From Drechmeria coniospora (lineage: Eukaryota; Ascomycota; Sordariomycetes; Hypocreales; Ophiocordycipitaceae), in contig NC_054390.1 of NCBI RefSeq assembly GCF_001625195.1, forward strand, positions 2,938,027 to 3,002,026: a stretch of DNA of 64,000 nucleotides. Reading direction: 5' to 3'. A program made the position numbers and the translations under genes. Under the pieces are notes generated by a model. That model was given only the letters and a program-made list of their open reading frames with translations, made no database searches and was not told the origin of the DNA. Below are positions 1 through 11,983 of this stretch, in pieces. Numbering within the stretch: position 1 is the stretch's first letter; each line of letters starts with the position of its first letter.

Positions 1-2963
1 AGTCATCGTTGGCCTCCAATCCGTGTTTGTTTGCCAAGTTGGCCAGGATGGACCTCGTGGAAGAGAGCATTATCGGGTCACTTGGTGCCGACACTGATGA
101 AGTTCCATCTAGCAGGATACTCTGAGCAACACCCATGTCATACTATTGCCTGCAGGTCAGAAATTGGCCTCTGAAGCAAACACGATGCCACTTACGAGTC
201 TGGTGATGCAAGGTTGTTGCAGATTTTGCAACACTGCTGCCGAGAGGATGCCCAGCGGTCCGGATACCAGCCAATTCCAGTTCATGCCACATGAAGCCGA
301 TCCATTGGAAGTGCATGGGGGCAGAGGCACCGTCTCGTCGCGAAAAAGGGTCAGGAACCAGGTTTCCATGTTTGGGCATGACAGATTCGCATTGCCCATC
401 AGGAGAATGACAAGCCTGGCAAGGCGAGACAGCTGGTGCAGGTACTGGTTCTCCGAGTCCTTGTCGACTCCAGAAAAGTCGTCGCTAAGACCAAGGGCCG
501 GGAAAGGTGATTCCACTGCTTTTGTTGCTCTGCGGTAGATCAAACGGCAAACGTGCATGGCCACTAGCAAACCGTCATTTTGGAGCTCGACCATCTTCTC
601 CTTGTCAATCGTGGCGTCATTCCGAAACTCGGGAGTCTGGTAGGGTTCGTCGACCAATACTTGCTCGCTACCGGCAACGCCGATCCGCTCCAGCGCCTGG
701 TACCTGTTCATGAATCTGGAGAGCCATGGATATGCTACCTCGGTGGGCGACTGCTTCACTCCTGCCAGCAGGTCGCCACAGGCGTCGTGAAAATATTGCA
801 TCATCGCCATTATTCCGCTGACGAGTCCAAAACACGTACTGAAAGGTGATCCAACATCCATGGCAACAAAAAGATCGGTACTCATTGTACTGATAAGATT
901 GACAAAATGTCTCGCGCCATTCGTCGGAGACGGACGCAAGTTTGAGAAGCCGACGACGGCTAGAATCGAGCACAGTCGTTGGGTTGCAGCGCCGACGGCT
1001 TCAGGATCGGGCGAGATGTTGTTCTTTCGGATCAAAGCCGACGACTGCTTTACCAGCTGGTTGTACATCCTGGGGTAGGCGAGCACTGCACGTTGAAGCG
1101 CGCTGATGGTCTCGTTTACGAGCTCATCAAAAGCAACTCTGTGGCAGCGCAGTGACTGACGTTGCAAGATGATAAACAACGCATCGCAGACTTCTGTGCA
1201 GGTGGCTTCTGGTAGCAACAGATATACATCCGACTGCACTCGGCCGTCTTGAACGTCTACCTTGTCGGTCACCCACTGGCGGATCAACGCACTGGCACCC
1301 TGCACGGCCACCGTTGACAGCTTGATATCGTCATGCGTCGGATCGTCCTTGATGGCCAGTTCCAGTGGGGCTTTGTACACTTCCGCATACAGCGACTTAA
1401 ATATCGGGTCGACGGCTGAAAAATCCGACCTCTCTTGGTCTGTCATGTCGACATGCCTGAGAAGCAGGCGAGTTTCGAGAATGATGTGCAGGATCTTTTG
1501 CAAGTCTTGGCCGTGTCTAGGTGATTTTGGATGCCGCAAATTCTCCTTGATATGGGTAATAGTCGGCGCTACAACAAGGACAAAGGCGGTCGTACTCGCG
1601 CTCAAAACGCTGACAAGCAACCGGCCAGCGGCGGCGGTGTAGACAGGATTCGACAGGTCGTTGAGGCAATCGCGTGTGACCGTCAAAGTAAAGTCTCGCA
1701 GCAGGTCGGCCTCTAGTCGCGTGGTGAGGGTCCTCATCACCTGCAGTGTGACGGCGATGGTATCCTCGACGTCACCGTTTCGCACTTCGTACTTGAGGCT
1801 TCCCCACACGCTGTTGACGTAGGGAGCGATAGACTGCTCGGTATGTGCGAATTTCTCGAGACACATGTCGATGGTGTGGAGAATGTCAAGCTGGGTCCGG
1901 TGAGCGTGGTCCTGTCGGTGGCGACTTGTGTCCGAATGATGCATACCTTGACGTTGACGGTGACGCCGTCACCCTGATCCAGCTTTCCGATCAAAAACGG
2001 CAGAGACAGCGGGGCCAGTCGATCGTTTGATGCAAAGCATTGCCGCAATGCCAGCTTGAGGGACTGGGGATCGACCCGGCTCTGTGAGGTCCGAGGCAAA
2101 GTGATGGGAAAGTAGGCCTTGAAGGCTCCAAAGACCTCCTCCGTCACTTCTTGGGGCGGCGATGGAAAATCTTGGAGAAACGCGCTCAGGATGTCAAACC
2201 AAACCATGAGACAGTCGGGATCCCTTTCATTTTGGCAAAGATGAAGTAGGTTGCTCATGAAGCCGGCAGCGTCATCGCGACGCTGCAGGTCTCTGGCCAC
2301 CGCCTGGTCTGTGATCAAGAGCCTCAGGAGTTCGAAAACGGCAAGGCGAGTGGCTGCGAGCTGGCGCGGGAAGTTGTCTCCCAGGGCGCAGGTTTTCCGG
2401 ATAATGTCATGTCCGTTTTGGGGTTGGAAGGCCTCCATGCCGACTATCTTGTAGAGAGCGGTGGCTGATGCTTTGATGCCGGCCTTGTGGTCGACATCAA
2501 ACATGGCTCCGAAGAAGGAGACGAGGAGTTTGACTGCGAGAATTAGACGGGCAGGAGAATGGTAGCAGGAGACATACTCTGGGCGGCTTTGAGGACATTG
2601 GGGCTGAGAAACTGAAGGGTCTGCGACAAGAATTCGAGTGCTGGAGGATCGATTAGGAAAGGTGGCAACCATTTCGACATTTGGAGCAGAGATTTGCACC
2701 TTTCGATCTTCCCGTCCAGTCGGGATCGTCCTGCATCGCCTCATCGCTGGTGCCCGGCATCCAAGGCTGAACGGCCTCAACCCAGCGAGCAATGGGGTTT
2801 GTGTTTGCCGGTGAAGTGGAGATTTCTGCGCAGGTTAGAACATGTTCAAAGAACGCAATGGGATCCATCATCAACCTTGGGCTGTTCGTCGGGCGATGCT
2901 ACCCAGTTTGGTTTGATCATCCTCGAGAACGAAGTCGAGGGCCAGCTGCCTCAGGTCGGCCAT
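1..2963 (-). CDS. MMS19: MMS19/Met18 homologue, 3' end cut by window edge
   Basis: HEAT-repeat scaffold of the cytosolic iron-sulfur targeting complex, which delivers Fe-S clusters to DNA repair and replication enzymes. I read six exons on the minus strand: 2876-2963, 2700-2825, 2578-2640, 1947-2533, 196-1890 and 1-121 (continues off the window). All introns are 44-74 nt GT-AG and phases join cleanly. The N-terminus MADLRQLALDFVLEDDQ, NPIARWVEAVQPWMP, KLLVSFFGAMFDVDHKAGIKAS and the YFPITLPR...LKLALRQCFAS stretch are the MMS19 N-terminal domain. The long exon 196-1890 (565 codons) carries helical repeat sequence. The start at 2963 was chosen because MADLRQLALDF is the family start. About 750 residues are visible; the family is usually over 1000. 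No disabling change seen. Family recognised from memory of its N-terminal motif. Confidence 0.88.
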
Positions 2964-3650
2964 GGCGAGAGCAGGGATGACGTATCGAAAAGTCAATCTC
3001 CGACAGATGAATCATACCAGATGCAGCAGGGAGAGTTTCTCGGCCCACGGCAAGGTGAAAATAAAAGTTGAGAAGTGGTGCGTTTGGGTTCTCGGCCGTC
3101 GTTGCTGGAGCAAAAGTTGATGGGAGTTGCGGACCCCTTTTGAGGATGAAATGAAGCTGCTTTTCGGCGCAGATTTAACGAACGAGTAATGACGGCTGGA
3201 TTATCAGCAAAATGAAAGTGCGATGGCTTCACCCTCCATGAAGGTGAATCAACATGAATGAAGTCCAGCCTGGGTTGGTGGGCATGATGTGATGACGGAT
3301 GAAATTCTGCACTACGTAATTAATGGGGATCTGGCGGTGGTCCGTCAGAACACACCAAGTACTTACTTACAGAGGGGAAGGCAGCGGGATGCGAGGACTA
3401 GCATACGCCAAATCCAAGCAAGTACTTACAAGTACTTTGAAGCGTGGGGTGCGAACTGTTGTAAAATCCCTTTCAGGTGTACTTGTAGCGTACAGTACAG
3501 TGCATATATGTGTACATTGTACCTGTGTATGGCAGTATTGGAAGTACTATGTTATGTACTAGTATGTACTCCGTACCCACTACCTTGAAGTAACAATGCA
3601 CGACACCACTTTTTACTGGTCTAATCAGCTTTTACAGTGACAGCGGTCTC
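2964..3650. other. Intergenic, upstream of MMS19
   Basis: No gene is supported. From about 3340 the sequence becomes rich in GTAC and AGTACTT words and holds an ACTCCGTAC motif near 3567. It leads into the minisatellite that follows and contains the presumed MMS19 promoter. Confidence 0.5.
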
Positions 3651-3654
3651 TAGT

Positions 3655-4206
3655 ACCGTACAATCAAGTACTTACTGCTGTTGGTACAATAAGTACTGCT
3701 GTTGGTACAATCAAGTACTGCTGTCGGTACAATCAAGTACTGCTGCTGGTACAATCAAGTACTGCTGCTGGTACAATCAAGTACTTCTATTGGTACAGTC
3801 AAGTACTGCGGTTGGTACAATCAAGTACTGCTGTCGGTACAATCAAGTACGTACTGCTGTCGGTACAATCAAGTACTGCTGTCGGTACAATCAAGTAATT
3901 ACTGCTGTCGGTATAATCAAGTACTGCTGCTGGTACCATCAAGTACTGCTGCTGGTACAATCAAGTACTGCTGTTGGTACAATCAAGTACTGCTGTTGAT
4001 ACAGTCAAGTACTGCTGTTGGTACAGTCAAGTACTGCTGTTGGTACAGTCAAGTGCTGCTGTAAATGCAATCAGTACTGTTGTTAGTACAGTACAATCAA
4101 GTAAGTACCTAGTACTGCTACTGCTGTTAGTACAATCAAGTACTGTAAGTACTGCTACTGCTGTTAGTACAATCAAGCAAGTACTGCTGTGCTCCGTACT
4201 CCGTAC
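3655..4206. repeat. GTACAATCAAG(TACTGCTGTTG) minisatellite
   Basis: A near-perfect tandem array of a ~22-bp unit, GGTACAATCAAGTACTGCTG plus two bases, with roughly two dozen copies. Common variants are GTTG/GTCG/GCTG before GTAC. Some copies carry 4-bp expansions (TACGTACTG, TAATTACTG) and the right end degenerates, closing with a CTCCGTACTCCGTAC palindrome. Short open frames inside it (QSSTAVGTIKYCC-like) are products of the repeat, not genes. It sits between the divergent MMS19 and ATP11 genes, so it could influence their promoters; that is inference. Confidence 0.93.
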
Positions 4207-4356
4207 TTGATGTGCTTGTACCACGTTCTTGGTTCGACTTGTGCCGCTGAAGCAGTAAAATAATAGCTTCACATCGTTTCTTGCCGTTGCGCGACGCTGG
4301 CCAAGTGCACGCAGTCGGCAACCTCAAGCCTTCTGTGCGCCAATCTCATCTCCGAG

Positions 4357-5337
4357 ATGGCATCTATTCGGATCCCGAGCCTACGCCACCTGGCCACCTG
4401 GCCTCTGCACACCGTTCGCAGTCCCGGCCAGCGACGTTCGGCTCGCTTCCTCGACGTGCGCTTCCTCGTCACCACGCCGCCCTCGCAGGTTGTCATCGAC
4501 AAGTACCGCACGAGACTCGAACAAAAGGCCAAGAAGGAGGGACTGGACGGTATCGAGGGCTTGAAGAGTGCCTACGCAGACAAGATCGATGCCGAGCGCA
4601 GGAGGGGCGCTGTCGAGTTTCCCGTAGCGAGCCGCCCTACGGCCCCGTCTCCTGAGAGGACGTCGCAGCCGTCGGAAACGACATCGAAACCTCCACCGTC
4701 TCGAGCCTCGAATTCTCCCCTGCCGAGTGCTGAAAAGCCGGCGATCAAGACGTTGGACCAGATCGTCGACCTCGACAAGGTGCGCGGCCTGCCGGAGAAG
4801 GAGCTGGCGGCCATCTGGCGGCTGCGGCACGCCGACTCTCCGCAGCGCATCTGCGCCATGATCCCGGCGGCCACCTACCAGGCGATGGATGACGTGGCCC
4901 GCACGTCGCCGCAGTTCGTCCTCCCCGTGCCGCACGAGAGCCATGGCGCCGAGATGCACTTTCTACAGTGGACCTTCGACCCGGCCACCAAGACGAGCAC
5001 CGTGCTCTTCACCCAGCTCGCCGAGTACAAGTCGAGGGGAGAATTTGCTCAGCCGCACACGACCATCACGCATCACTTGGACCTCGCGGCCGACAAGGGC
5101 GTCGTCTTGATGCAGGGTCAGGTCGTCGACGGTCGCGGCGTGCAGCCCGAGCATGCCAAGTGGTTGGTCCTGGGCCTGCAGCGCTTCTACGGCGGGTGGG
5201 AGAGCGGCGAGGGCGAGCTCACGGGGGAGCGAAAGGAGAGGGCGCAGGAGCGGAAGAAGTTGCTCGAGTGGTTCTCGAGCGGCGACTCGCGTTTTAGCGT
5301 GGAGAAGCTTCTTGAAGAGGCCGAGAGGATGGGTTAG
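4357..5337 (+). CDS. ATP11: ATP11, mitochondrial F1-ATPase assembly factor 1
   Basis: Single-exon 326-aa protein. ATP11 family members are matrix chaperones that bind free F1 beta subunit during assembly of the F1 sector. The first ~45 residues are Arg/Ser-rich without acidic residues (MASIRIPSLRHLATW...), as expected of a mitochondrial presequence. A charged, low-complexity linker (PSPERTSQPSETTSKPPPS) follows. The conserved ATP11 core runs from about residue 125: KTLDQIVDLDKVRGLP, EIAxIW-like ELAAIWRLRH, FVLPVP, EMHFLQWTF, VLFTQLAEYK, and a C-terminal HAKWLVLGLQRFYGG. Length matches the family (~300). The ATG at 4357 is the first in frame after a pyrimidine/purine 5' leader. No introns needed. 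Confidence 0.93.
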   Translation: MASIRIPSLRHLATWPLHTVRSPGQRRSARFLDVRFLVTTPPSQVVIDKYRTRLEQKAKKEGLDGIEGLKSAYADKIDAERRRGAVEFPVASRPTAPSPERTSQPSETTSKPPPSRASNSPLPSAEKPAIKTLDQIVDLDKVRGLPEKELAAIWRLRHADSPQRICAMIPAATYQAMDDVARTSPQFVLPVPHESHGAEMHFLQWTFDPATKTSTVLFTQLAEYKSRGEFAQPHTTITHHLDLAADKGVVLMQGQVVDGRGVQPEHAKWLVLGLQRFYGGWESGEGELTGERKERAQERKKLLEWFSSGDSRFSVEKLLEEAERMG

Positions 5338-5554
5338 AGGGGGCGGGTTATTGGGGGCGGCTTAGAGGGGGTGCATAGAGGGTGGCTCGGAGGACAGAAG
5401 ACGGGGGTAATGATGAGGAACAAATAGAGGCCCGTACATGGCACCGGCCAGCACATACTAGATAGATACCTACTTGCTACTACGTCAACATCACTCAGCG
5501 TGCAATCGTGGGTGGCTGCAAATGTACTCGTGCGCAGCACCACGGCGCTGGCTC

Positions 5555-7643
5555 TCACAGTTTCGCCCTCAAGGCTGGTTCCTCCTCCTTGGCTCGTTCC
5601 CGCAAGACCCTCCTCAAGATCTTGCCCGACTGCGACTTTGGAATCTCCTGGACGAAGCGGACGCCGCCCCGGAGCTTCTTTGGCGGCCCGACCCTCTCGC
5701 CCAACCAGGCGACGATGTCCTTGGCGAGCTCGTCGCTCTCCTGCACGCCGCTGCCGACGACGACGTAGGCGCGCGGGACCTCGGTGTGCTGCTCCGGATC
5801 CCAGACACCGACGACGCAGACGTCGGCGATGTCGGCACGGCCGATGAGCTTGGCCTCGAGCTCGGCGGGGGCGACCTGGAAACCCTCTGAACGACGAGCG
5901 CGTCAGCGAGAGGAGGCGGGGAAGACGTCGGGGGAACGCACTGTACTTGATGAGCTCCTTCAGGCGATCGGTGATGAAAAAGTTGCCCTTGGGGCAGACG
6001 TAAAAGACGTCGCCCGTCTTGTACCAGCCGTCGTCGGTAAAGGTGTCCCTGTTGAGCTCGGGCTTGTTCCAGTAGCCCTGGAAGATGTTGGGCCCCTTGA
6101 GGAGCAGCTCGCCGCGCTGTTCGGGTCAGCGTCCAATGCCATCTCGGCCATGGCTGGACCGTGATGCAAATACCTCGCCGTGGCCGAGCTCCTTGCCCTC
6201 GGCATCGACAATCTTGGCCTCCATGTTGGGCAGGAGGCGGCCGACGGAGCCCTGGAAGCGCCACCATTCATCCGTCAGCTGGGAGTGCACGACGGGGCTC
6301 GTCTCGGACAGGCCGTAGCCTTGCTTGACACCAATCTTGAGGCGCTCCCAGACGGCGACGACGAGCTCGCGACCGAGGGGCGCGGCGGCCGAGTTGATGT
6401 ATCGAACGCTCGACAGGTCGTAGTTGTCGACGATGGGGTGCTTGCCGAGGGCGAGGATGACGGGCGGCGGGACGTAGAGGAAGGTGACCTTGTGGTCCTG
6501 GATGAGCTGGCAGGCCTTTGGCAAGTCGAACTTGGGCAGGACGATGCACCTGGCGCCGCTGCAGAAGGTGGCGTCGAGGACGACGGCGAGGCCCTGGCTT
6601 GTGAGCGTGGCCTCGGCCGCCACGGGCACGACGCGAGGGGTCTTACGTAGATGTGGAAGAAGGGAACGACGCAGAGCTGGGAGTCGAGATCCCAATTGAG
6701 GTTCTTGACGTCGAGGCGACGAGCCTGGTGCGAGTTGGCGACGACGTTGCCGTGCGACAGCATGACGCCCTTGGGAAGTCCGGTGGTGCCCTGTCGACGG
6801 GGGTTGACGACGCTCAGCCGGGGACTGCCCTTCCGAGGCGGCGGGAGTGTTGGTTGCTTACCGAGCTGTAGACGAGGTAGGCGAGGTCCTTGACGGGATC
6901 AATCGCCGGCTTGCTGGGCTGCATCCAAGCGGCGTTTGCGTTTACGTCGGTCCAGTGCCTGTGCAGGCCCGTCTCGTCGCGCGCGTCGCCGGCGAGCATG
7001 ATGTTGGCGAGCGGCAAGCCGGCCTTGCGGGCGGCATCGCGCGCCGCCTCGAGGAAGGGTTTCTGGGTGACGAGGGCCTTGGCGCGCGAGTCTTGCAGCT
7101 GGTGAGCCAGCTCGTCCACCGTGTAGGTCGGGTTCGCCGGGCTGGCGACGCCGCCGGCCCATAGCAGTCCGAGGTTGACGATGGGGGTGTCGATGCTGTT
7201 GGGGGTGTAGAAGGCGAGAACGTCACCCTTCTGCCACTTGAAGTGGTACCTGAGGCCCTTGCCGAAAGCGACGGAGAGGTTCTTGACGTCGGCAAAGGTG
7301 TAGGAGCGATTGGAGTCGCCGTCGACGAAGAGGGCTGGTCGAGGGTGATGCCGTCAGCGAGTGGCCGGTCGGAGGCTTGGTTCGACGGGCAATCCGTGAG
7401 GAGAGCAGGGAAAGGAAGGGGAGGGGTGGGGGGCGAGGAGCACTGGGGACAGGAGCGCCGGAGACAGGAGCGTCGGGGACAGGAGGAGGGGCCAAGATAG
7501 GGTAGGAAAGCATAGGAGAGCGGAGAGCTCGAGGAGGCATCCATACTGTGATTGTCTGGATAGTCCCGGGGCTGCTGCATGTACATGGACCAGACGTCGA
7601 TGGAAGGGACCTCGACGGCCGCAAAGGGGGACGTGACGACCAT
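5555..7643 (-). CDS. Peroxisomal 4-coumarate/acyl-CoA ligase (ANL superfamily)
   Basis: Six exons give 546 aa: 7547-7643, 6862-7334, 6647-6790, 6174-6593, 5942-6116, 5555-5886. Junction phases add to a whole ORF (1641 nt). Motifs in order: AMP-binding P-loop YSSGTTGLPKGV (split over the exon 2/3 boundary), HSQL/GYGLSETSP, KTGD, the hinge-lysine region KYKGFQVAPAELE (split over exons 5/6) and the catalytic PKSQSGKILRRVLRE lysine. The last three residues AKL are a PTS1 peroxisomal signal. The enzyme should activate a carboxylic acid to its CoA thioester via an acyl-AMP; the substrate cannot be read from sequence (phenylpropanoid-like, medium-chain or jasmonate-type acids are all possible). Intron 1 is unusually long (212 nt) with a C/G-biased repeat strand. 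Confidence 0.92.
7335..7546 (-). repeat. Low-complexity tract in intron 1 of the acyl-CoA ligase
   Basis: On the coding strand the intron contains imperfect CCTGTCTCCGGCGCTCCTGTCCC-type 11-12-bp repeats around 7440-7490. This makes it about three times longer than the other introns of this gene (54-72 nt). Confidence 0.55.
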
Positions 7644-9312
7644 GGTGTTTTTTCGCTCTACCCGCTTGCCACCCTGCGATTCCAGTTGCCTCACTGACGA
7701 CGCGACGATGGTACTGTCGTGGGAGAGTGTGGAAGCAAAAAATGAGATTGGGTGGAATGGAATAGATGATTCGAAATAAATGCCAGCGAGGCGAGCGTTC
7801 AGCTTGCCTGCAAATACAACGACAAAGAAAGCGAGGGGCCAATAGGTTGCTGGCACCTCGGAATGGCTCTCTGGTGGTCTCGAATTATTACTCATTAGTC
7901 CCGAGCGAGTCCCGGAGAGCGCAGGGCCAACATGCGGGCGGGCGTCGTCGCTGTCGCAGCGGGAAGCGGACCCGTAGCTTGTCTCATCCTATCCGCATCT
8001 GCATGATTTTTCTGTCCTATTTCTGCCTCTCGCCCTGTCATGGCCAAGTCGGAGTGTGGAAGGGCAAGTTTTTCGACTCCGTTTGACCTCGGCCTCCGGA
8101 TTTCGATGCCACGGGACGAAAGGCGAAAACGCCGGCGGCTGGCCATCACGGGGGGTCGCTGGCCATCGTTGTATCCACCAGGCCAACCGTGTGGGGGTAA
8201 CACTCAACTGCTGGATGGAGTGTCTCTCGATCGAGTCGGTCATCGCCAAGGCTGGAGAAAGGGGGGAAGCGGCCAGCTGTCGGCGTCTCCAGCGTCCACC
8301 GTGGAAGAGGCCGACGTGCCGAACCGAGGATGCCCCGCAAACCAAGCTTCTGAACCCCAGACTCTGTCAGCGGCAAATCCCAGCCGTCCAGGGACCAGGG
8401 ACCGGGGCAATAACAGTAAACTTGACACCGCGTCGGCCGGCATTATGGGCCATGGTCAGGAACTGCGGGCGAGTAGACTTTGGGCTAGTGGGCGAATGCA
8501 GGGGGTGGTTTTGCGAGCTGAGCGGCGATGGACGGGGCGTCATTGTTGCTGTGGAGTGGCAGCTTATCGTAGTGCGTCTCAGGTGCGTGGTGTGGCCTTG
8601 TCCTAGGGTCTGGTCCTACAAGGCCTCGTCGCCGAAACGCACAGAAATATTCGCCAGAAATATTCGCCAGTGGAATATGTGTGCTCCGTAGCAAGACTCC
8701 GTACCCGTACACTGGCAGTCGTTCCATTATGATCGGCCTTTATCGTCATTGCCAGGTGGTCGTGATAGATACCAGGCACTGGGTATTTGGTACGAATATG
8801 ACATGTACTGTAGGCCTGTGTTACTCTGTAGGTGTACCTACATGTAGCTACTACTTACTACTGTAGGTACCTAGTATTATTAATAGCAGGCATGTACTGT
8901 ACAGCACAAGTACGAAGCAGTCGTACCAAGTATTGAAGTACAACTACATGCACAACACAGTACAGTACAGTAATAGTCTGTCCGCCGCAGTGCAGGCAGG
9001 TACGGAGACAACTCCTTGGCACCTGCACAACAAGACCACGTACAGGAAACATGTACAAGAAGAGAAGGTGCACTCGTGGGCGGTACGAGCTCTTGACTGT
9101 TCTTCCATGAATACATATACAGCACTCTGCCGTACGCTTATGTCATCATACACGTGGCCCGTTTGCTTCGATCAAGATCGCCAACCCGTCCAGCTCCCTC
9201 CATGATTCGATTCCTGTGCATCATGAATCCATCATGAAATCCATCACCACCTTGTCCGTCTGCCGTCCCACGCCTCCTCTGTTTTCCCGTCTCGGTCCCC
9301 GAACCGTCCCGC
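7644..9312. other. Intergenic region between acyl-CoA ligase and RNase T2
   Basis: Overlapping open frames of 100-211 codons at 8040-8690 show no domain, start context or codon pattern I trust, so none is called. 8680-9080 is rich in GTAC, TAGGTACCTA and CAGTACAGTACAG words, the same vocabulary as at 3.3-4.2, 54.4-55.1 and 62.6-62.9 kb. An IATTCGCCAGAAATATTCGCCAG-type 13-bp direct duplication lies near 8648-8672. Promoter of the ligase gene presumably lies at 7650-8050. Confidence 0.45.
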
Positions 9313-10237
9313 CTAGGCGTGAATTTCGTCCAGCTCGGGCGCGCGGATGCTTCGGCGCCGCCCCTTGGGCTCGTACTGCACTCGCGGCGGACACGTGCTC
9401 TTGGTCCCGTCGGGCATCGCCGCCACGAACTTGCCCTCCTGCAGCGAACCGCGGACGTTGAAGTGGTACCAGACCTCGTTCAGGACCTTGCCCTTGCAGC
9501 CCAGCGTCACCTTGGCCCCGTGCTTCCTCTCGAGCACCTCCTGGATGGCGTCAATGTCGTATTTCTTGCTGGCCGAAGGCTTGATGCCCGCCTCGGCGAG
9601 CCACTCGTACGTCGGCAGCGTCTTGAAGAGGGCCACGGTTCTGTCAAAGTAAGCGCCCACCTCCTCCTTCGGCTGGTAGTCGCCGTAGCATCGGGGCTCC
9701 AGCGTGCTGACGCAGGTTCCGTGCTTGTTCCATTCGTGCTGCCAGAAGCTCTCGTCGTCGCCGCGGTTGTCCTTCCAGTACTTGTTCATGTACGCCAGCG
9801 TCTGCTCCGACACGAGGCTGCCGATGTCGTCGTACTCGCGAGACGGGTCGCACTTGGCCGGATAGGTGCCGTCGCAGTGGTCCTGCGTGCATCCCGCGTC
9901 AGTCGGCGAAGACGAGGGCGTGGTGGGCCAGGTCCGGCAGCACTTACTGGCCACAAGCCATGGATCGTCCAAGAATCTACCGACGCGTCAGACCGGTTGC
10001 GAGCCCGCATCCAGGCGACCACATCGCTCATGCCCACTCACCAGACGGCCCCGTCGCCGGTCGAGCATCCCAGAACTGAGTCAGCAGAAGCTGGCCGGCG
10101 GGGATGAAGCAGCACGTGTCGGCGACGATGGTGTTGTTGTGGCACGACAGAGGCGTGTCGCTCGGGCAGCTCTTGGGACCAGCCAGGGCGCCCGTCGAAA
10201 GGGCCGCGAGCGGCGCCAGGGTTCGGAGAAAAGTCAT
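9313..10237 (-). CDS. Secreted ribonuclease T2
   Basis: Three exons (10042-10237, 9948-9976, 9313-9882) give 264 aa. The N-terminus MTFLRTLAPLAALSTGALA is a signal peptide. The mature protein begins GPKSCPSDTPLSCHNN and shows both catalytic signatures of T2 RNases: CAS I (SWTIHGLWP) and CAS II (HEWNKHGTC). The family's conserved LNEVWYHFNVRGSLQ is near the C-terminus, and the many cysteines pair as in other fungal T2 enzymes. It cleaves single-stranded RNA through 2',3'-cyclic phosphates, extracellularly or in the vacuole. The C-terminus adds a basic tail (KGRRRS). CAS I, with its catalytic histidine, is encoded almost wholly by the middle exon of only 29 nt, flanked by introns of 65 nt. Phases (196+29 = 225) confirm the model. 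Confidence 0.93.
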
Positions 10238-11983
10238 CTTGTCGGCTCGTCTGTCTCGGTCTTGTCGAGCGCCGGCATCGTCGACAGCAGCGCCCGGGAG
10301 TCGCCTTATTTATACCCTCCCCGCCGTCGGGTGTCGTGGCTGGCCAAGCGCGATCCTACTATCCACCCGTCGCACATGTACATGTGCTGCGTGCGGCGCC
10401 TCGTACGTGACAATCCTCACGAGCCATCACCTGGTCCCGTGCCTTCGCGGCCGCCTATCGTCAAGGAGCAATGGACCGATGCGGTAGGTGGCTAATATTA
10501 CGGAGAGCATCGCAACGGGGCCTGACACCTGCACCTCGCCCATGGAGCCCCGGCCTTGCCTGTCAGCATCCTCGGCCGAACTACCTCTTTTCTGACAGGT
10601 CATCTTCCTCCGACAAAGGTCCTCCACTCACGGCCGTGACCGAAGTGTGATCCGATCGGCTGGCTCCGCTTGCTCGCCGACGTCGTATCGAACTATTTCG
10701 AATCTCTCCGACGGCCTACTTCCGGTCTAGCACTTGCTTGACTTGCTGAGCTCAGACAGTCCAAGGCAAGGTGCACGTAAATGCATGTGCTGTAGAGACA
10801 GGCCATCTGTGCCGAAGAGAAATTGGCCACATGCAATGATGGCGGAATGCAACGCGGGCGGTGGGCGTGAATCTCGGCGCCGTACATGAATACGTGAGTG
10901 TCGCGGAGCACTGTCCAGCCTCACGCGCTCGTTGCCTTCGACTACACGAACGGAACAAAACCTTCAAGATCCATAAGCTAACAATTTTATCTGACTTCCA
11001 GGTGTACATGAAAACCAGTTATTTGGTCTTAAATCTGCATATTTACATCATTTCCCCTTTCATCCACCGGTGAGAAAGCACTGCCGGGCACAATGCCATG
11101 CATATGGCTCCGCATTCACTGCATATTCCTCGCTTCGCTTGAAGGCGCGCGACAGGCATCCCCTCGACTTGCCGACTTGGTGGCATAAGGGAGGACGGTA
11201 CCCGGTAGGAGCGCCTTGTATCGCCGAGAGCAGGTGTAATGTGGACACTGCCGCCAGCATCAAGATGATTGTCCTGGCTGCTGTGGCTCGGAGATGAGGT
11301 TGGGGCGATCCGTTGCCGGCGTTCCTCGGACATGCCGAAGAATCTCGAGACACTAGGACACCCGGCTACCATTTCGCTGCGTGTTGGGCGACTTGGCACC
11401 TAGCTTTCACGGGCCTGGGACGTCTGCCATCCCGGCGTGGTCGGATTCAATATTCTTTGGCAGTCCTCGAACAGGCTGTAGGTATGTATTCGTCGGCATT
11501 TGCCTGGTGAGAATACCCTGTGCCGTGTGCCACGCAATACCTGCTACACTAATGCGAAAAGATGGTGTAGTGGTGCTATTTTCATCTCTTACACCGCAAT
11601 ATACACCTCAATATATACCAAACAATCGTCTTCTCTGGAGGAGCCTTCCCACTTCGCTTCGGTTCCTCTGACTTTCTGGTCGATCGAGTCGTCACGCATT
11701 CACACTATCCACTTGCGTCGACGGAGATGACTTCGCCGTGTTGGGTCGTGCAGGGCCCGCAAAGCCCGGCCAGCTACCGGCTGTAGTTGACGGGTTGCAC
11801 AGCAAGAGTACGCATGTTGGATGCCCGCCGGATTGATGAATAGTCCGACTGAATTATAACCGTAGCTCTCAACAACCGGCTGCGACCGGCCAGCTTCGTC
11901 TGCAACGAGGCCCTTGGTTGAATTCTACGGTCCAACGTTCTCGCATCCGGTTGGCACCGGGCAGATGTCGCGCGCGTCGCAAA
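10238..11983. other. Intergenic, no supported gene
   Basis: The first ~150 bp hold the RNase T2 promoter. Short overlapping frames of 60-127 codons on both strands have no recognisable domain or splice logic. GC content falls gradually toward 11.5 kb, where CAATATACACCTCAATATATACC is a small direct duplication (11590-11616). Confidence 0.4.

Noticed and set aside
3655..4206. Possible CRISPR-like array
   Set aside because: Units are contiguous with no unique spacers and the genome is eukaryotic.
3637..4272. Open frames of 78-120 codons across the minisatellite on both strands
   Set aside because: They are open only because the 22-bp unit lacks stops in those frames. Protein is pure repeat (QSSTAVGTIKYCC) with no start or domain context.
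8040..8691. 188- and 211-codon plus-strand frames upstream of the acyl-CoA ligase
   Set aside because: No domain, low-quality composition, overlapping frames in three phases; GC-rich DNA gives such frames by chance.
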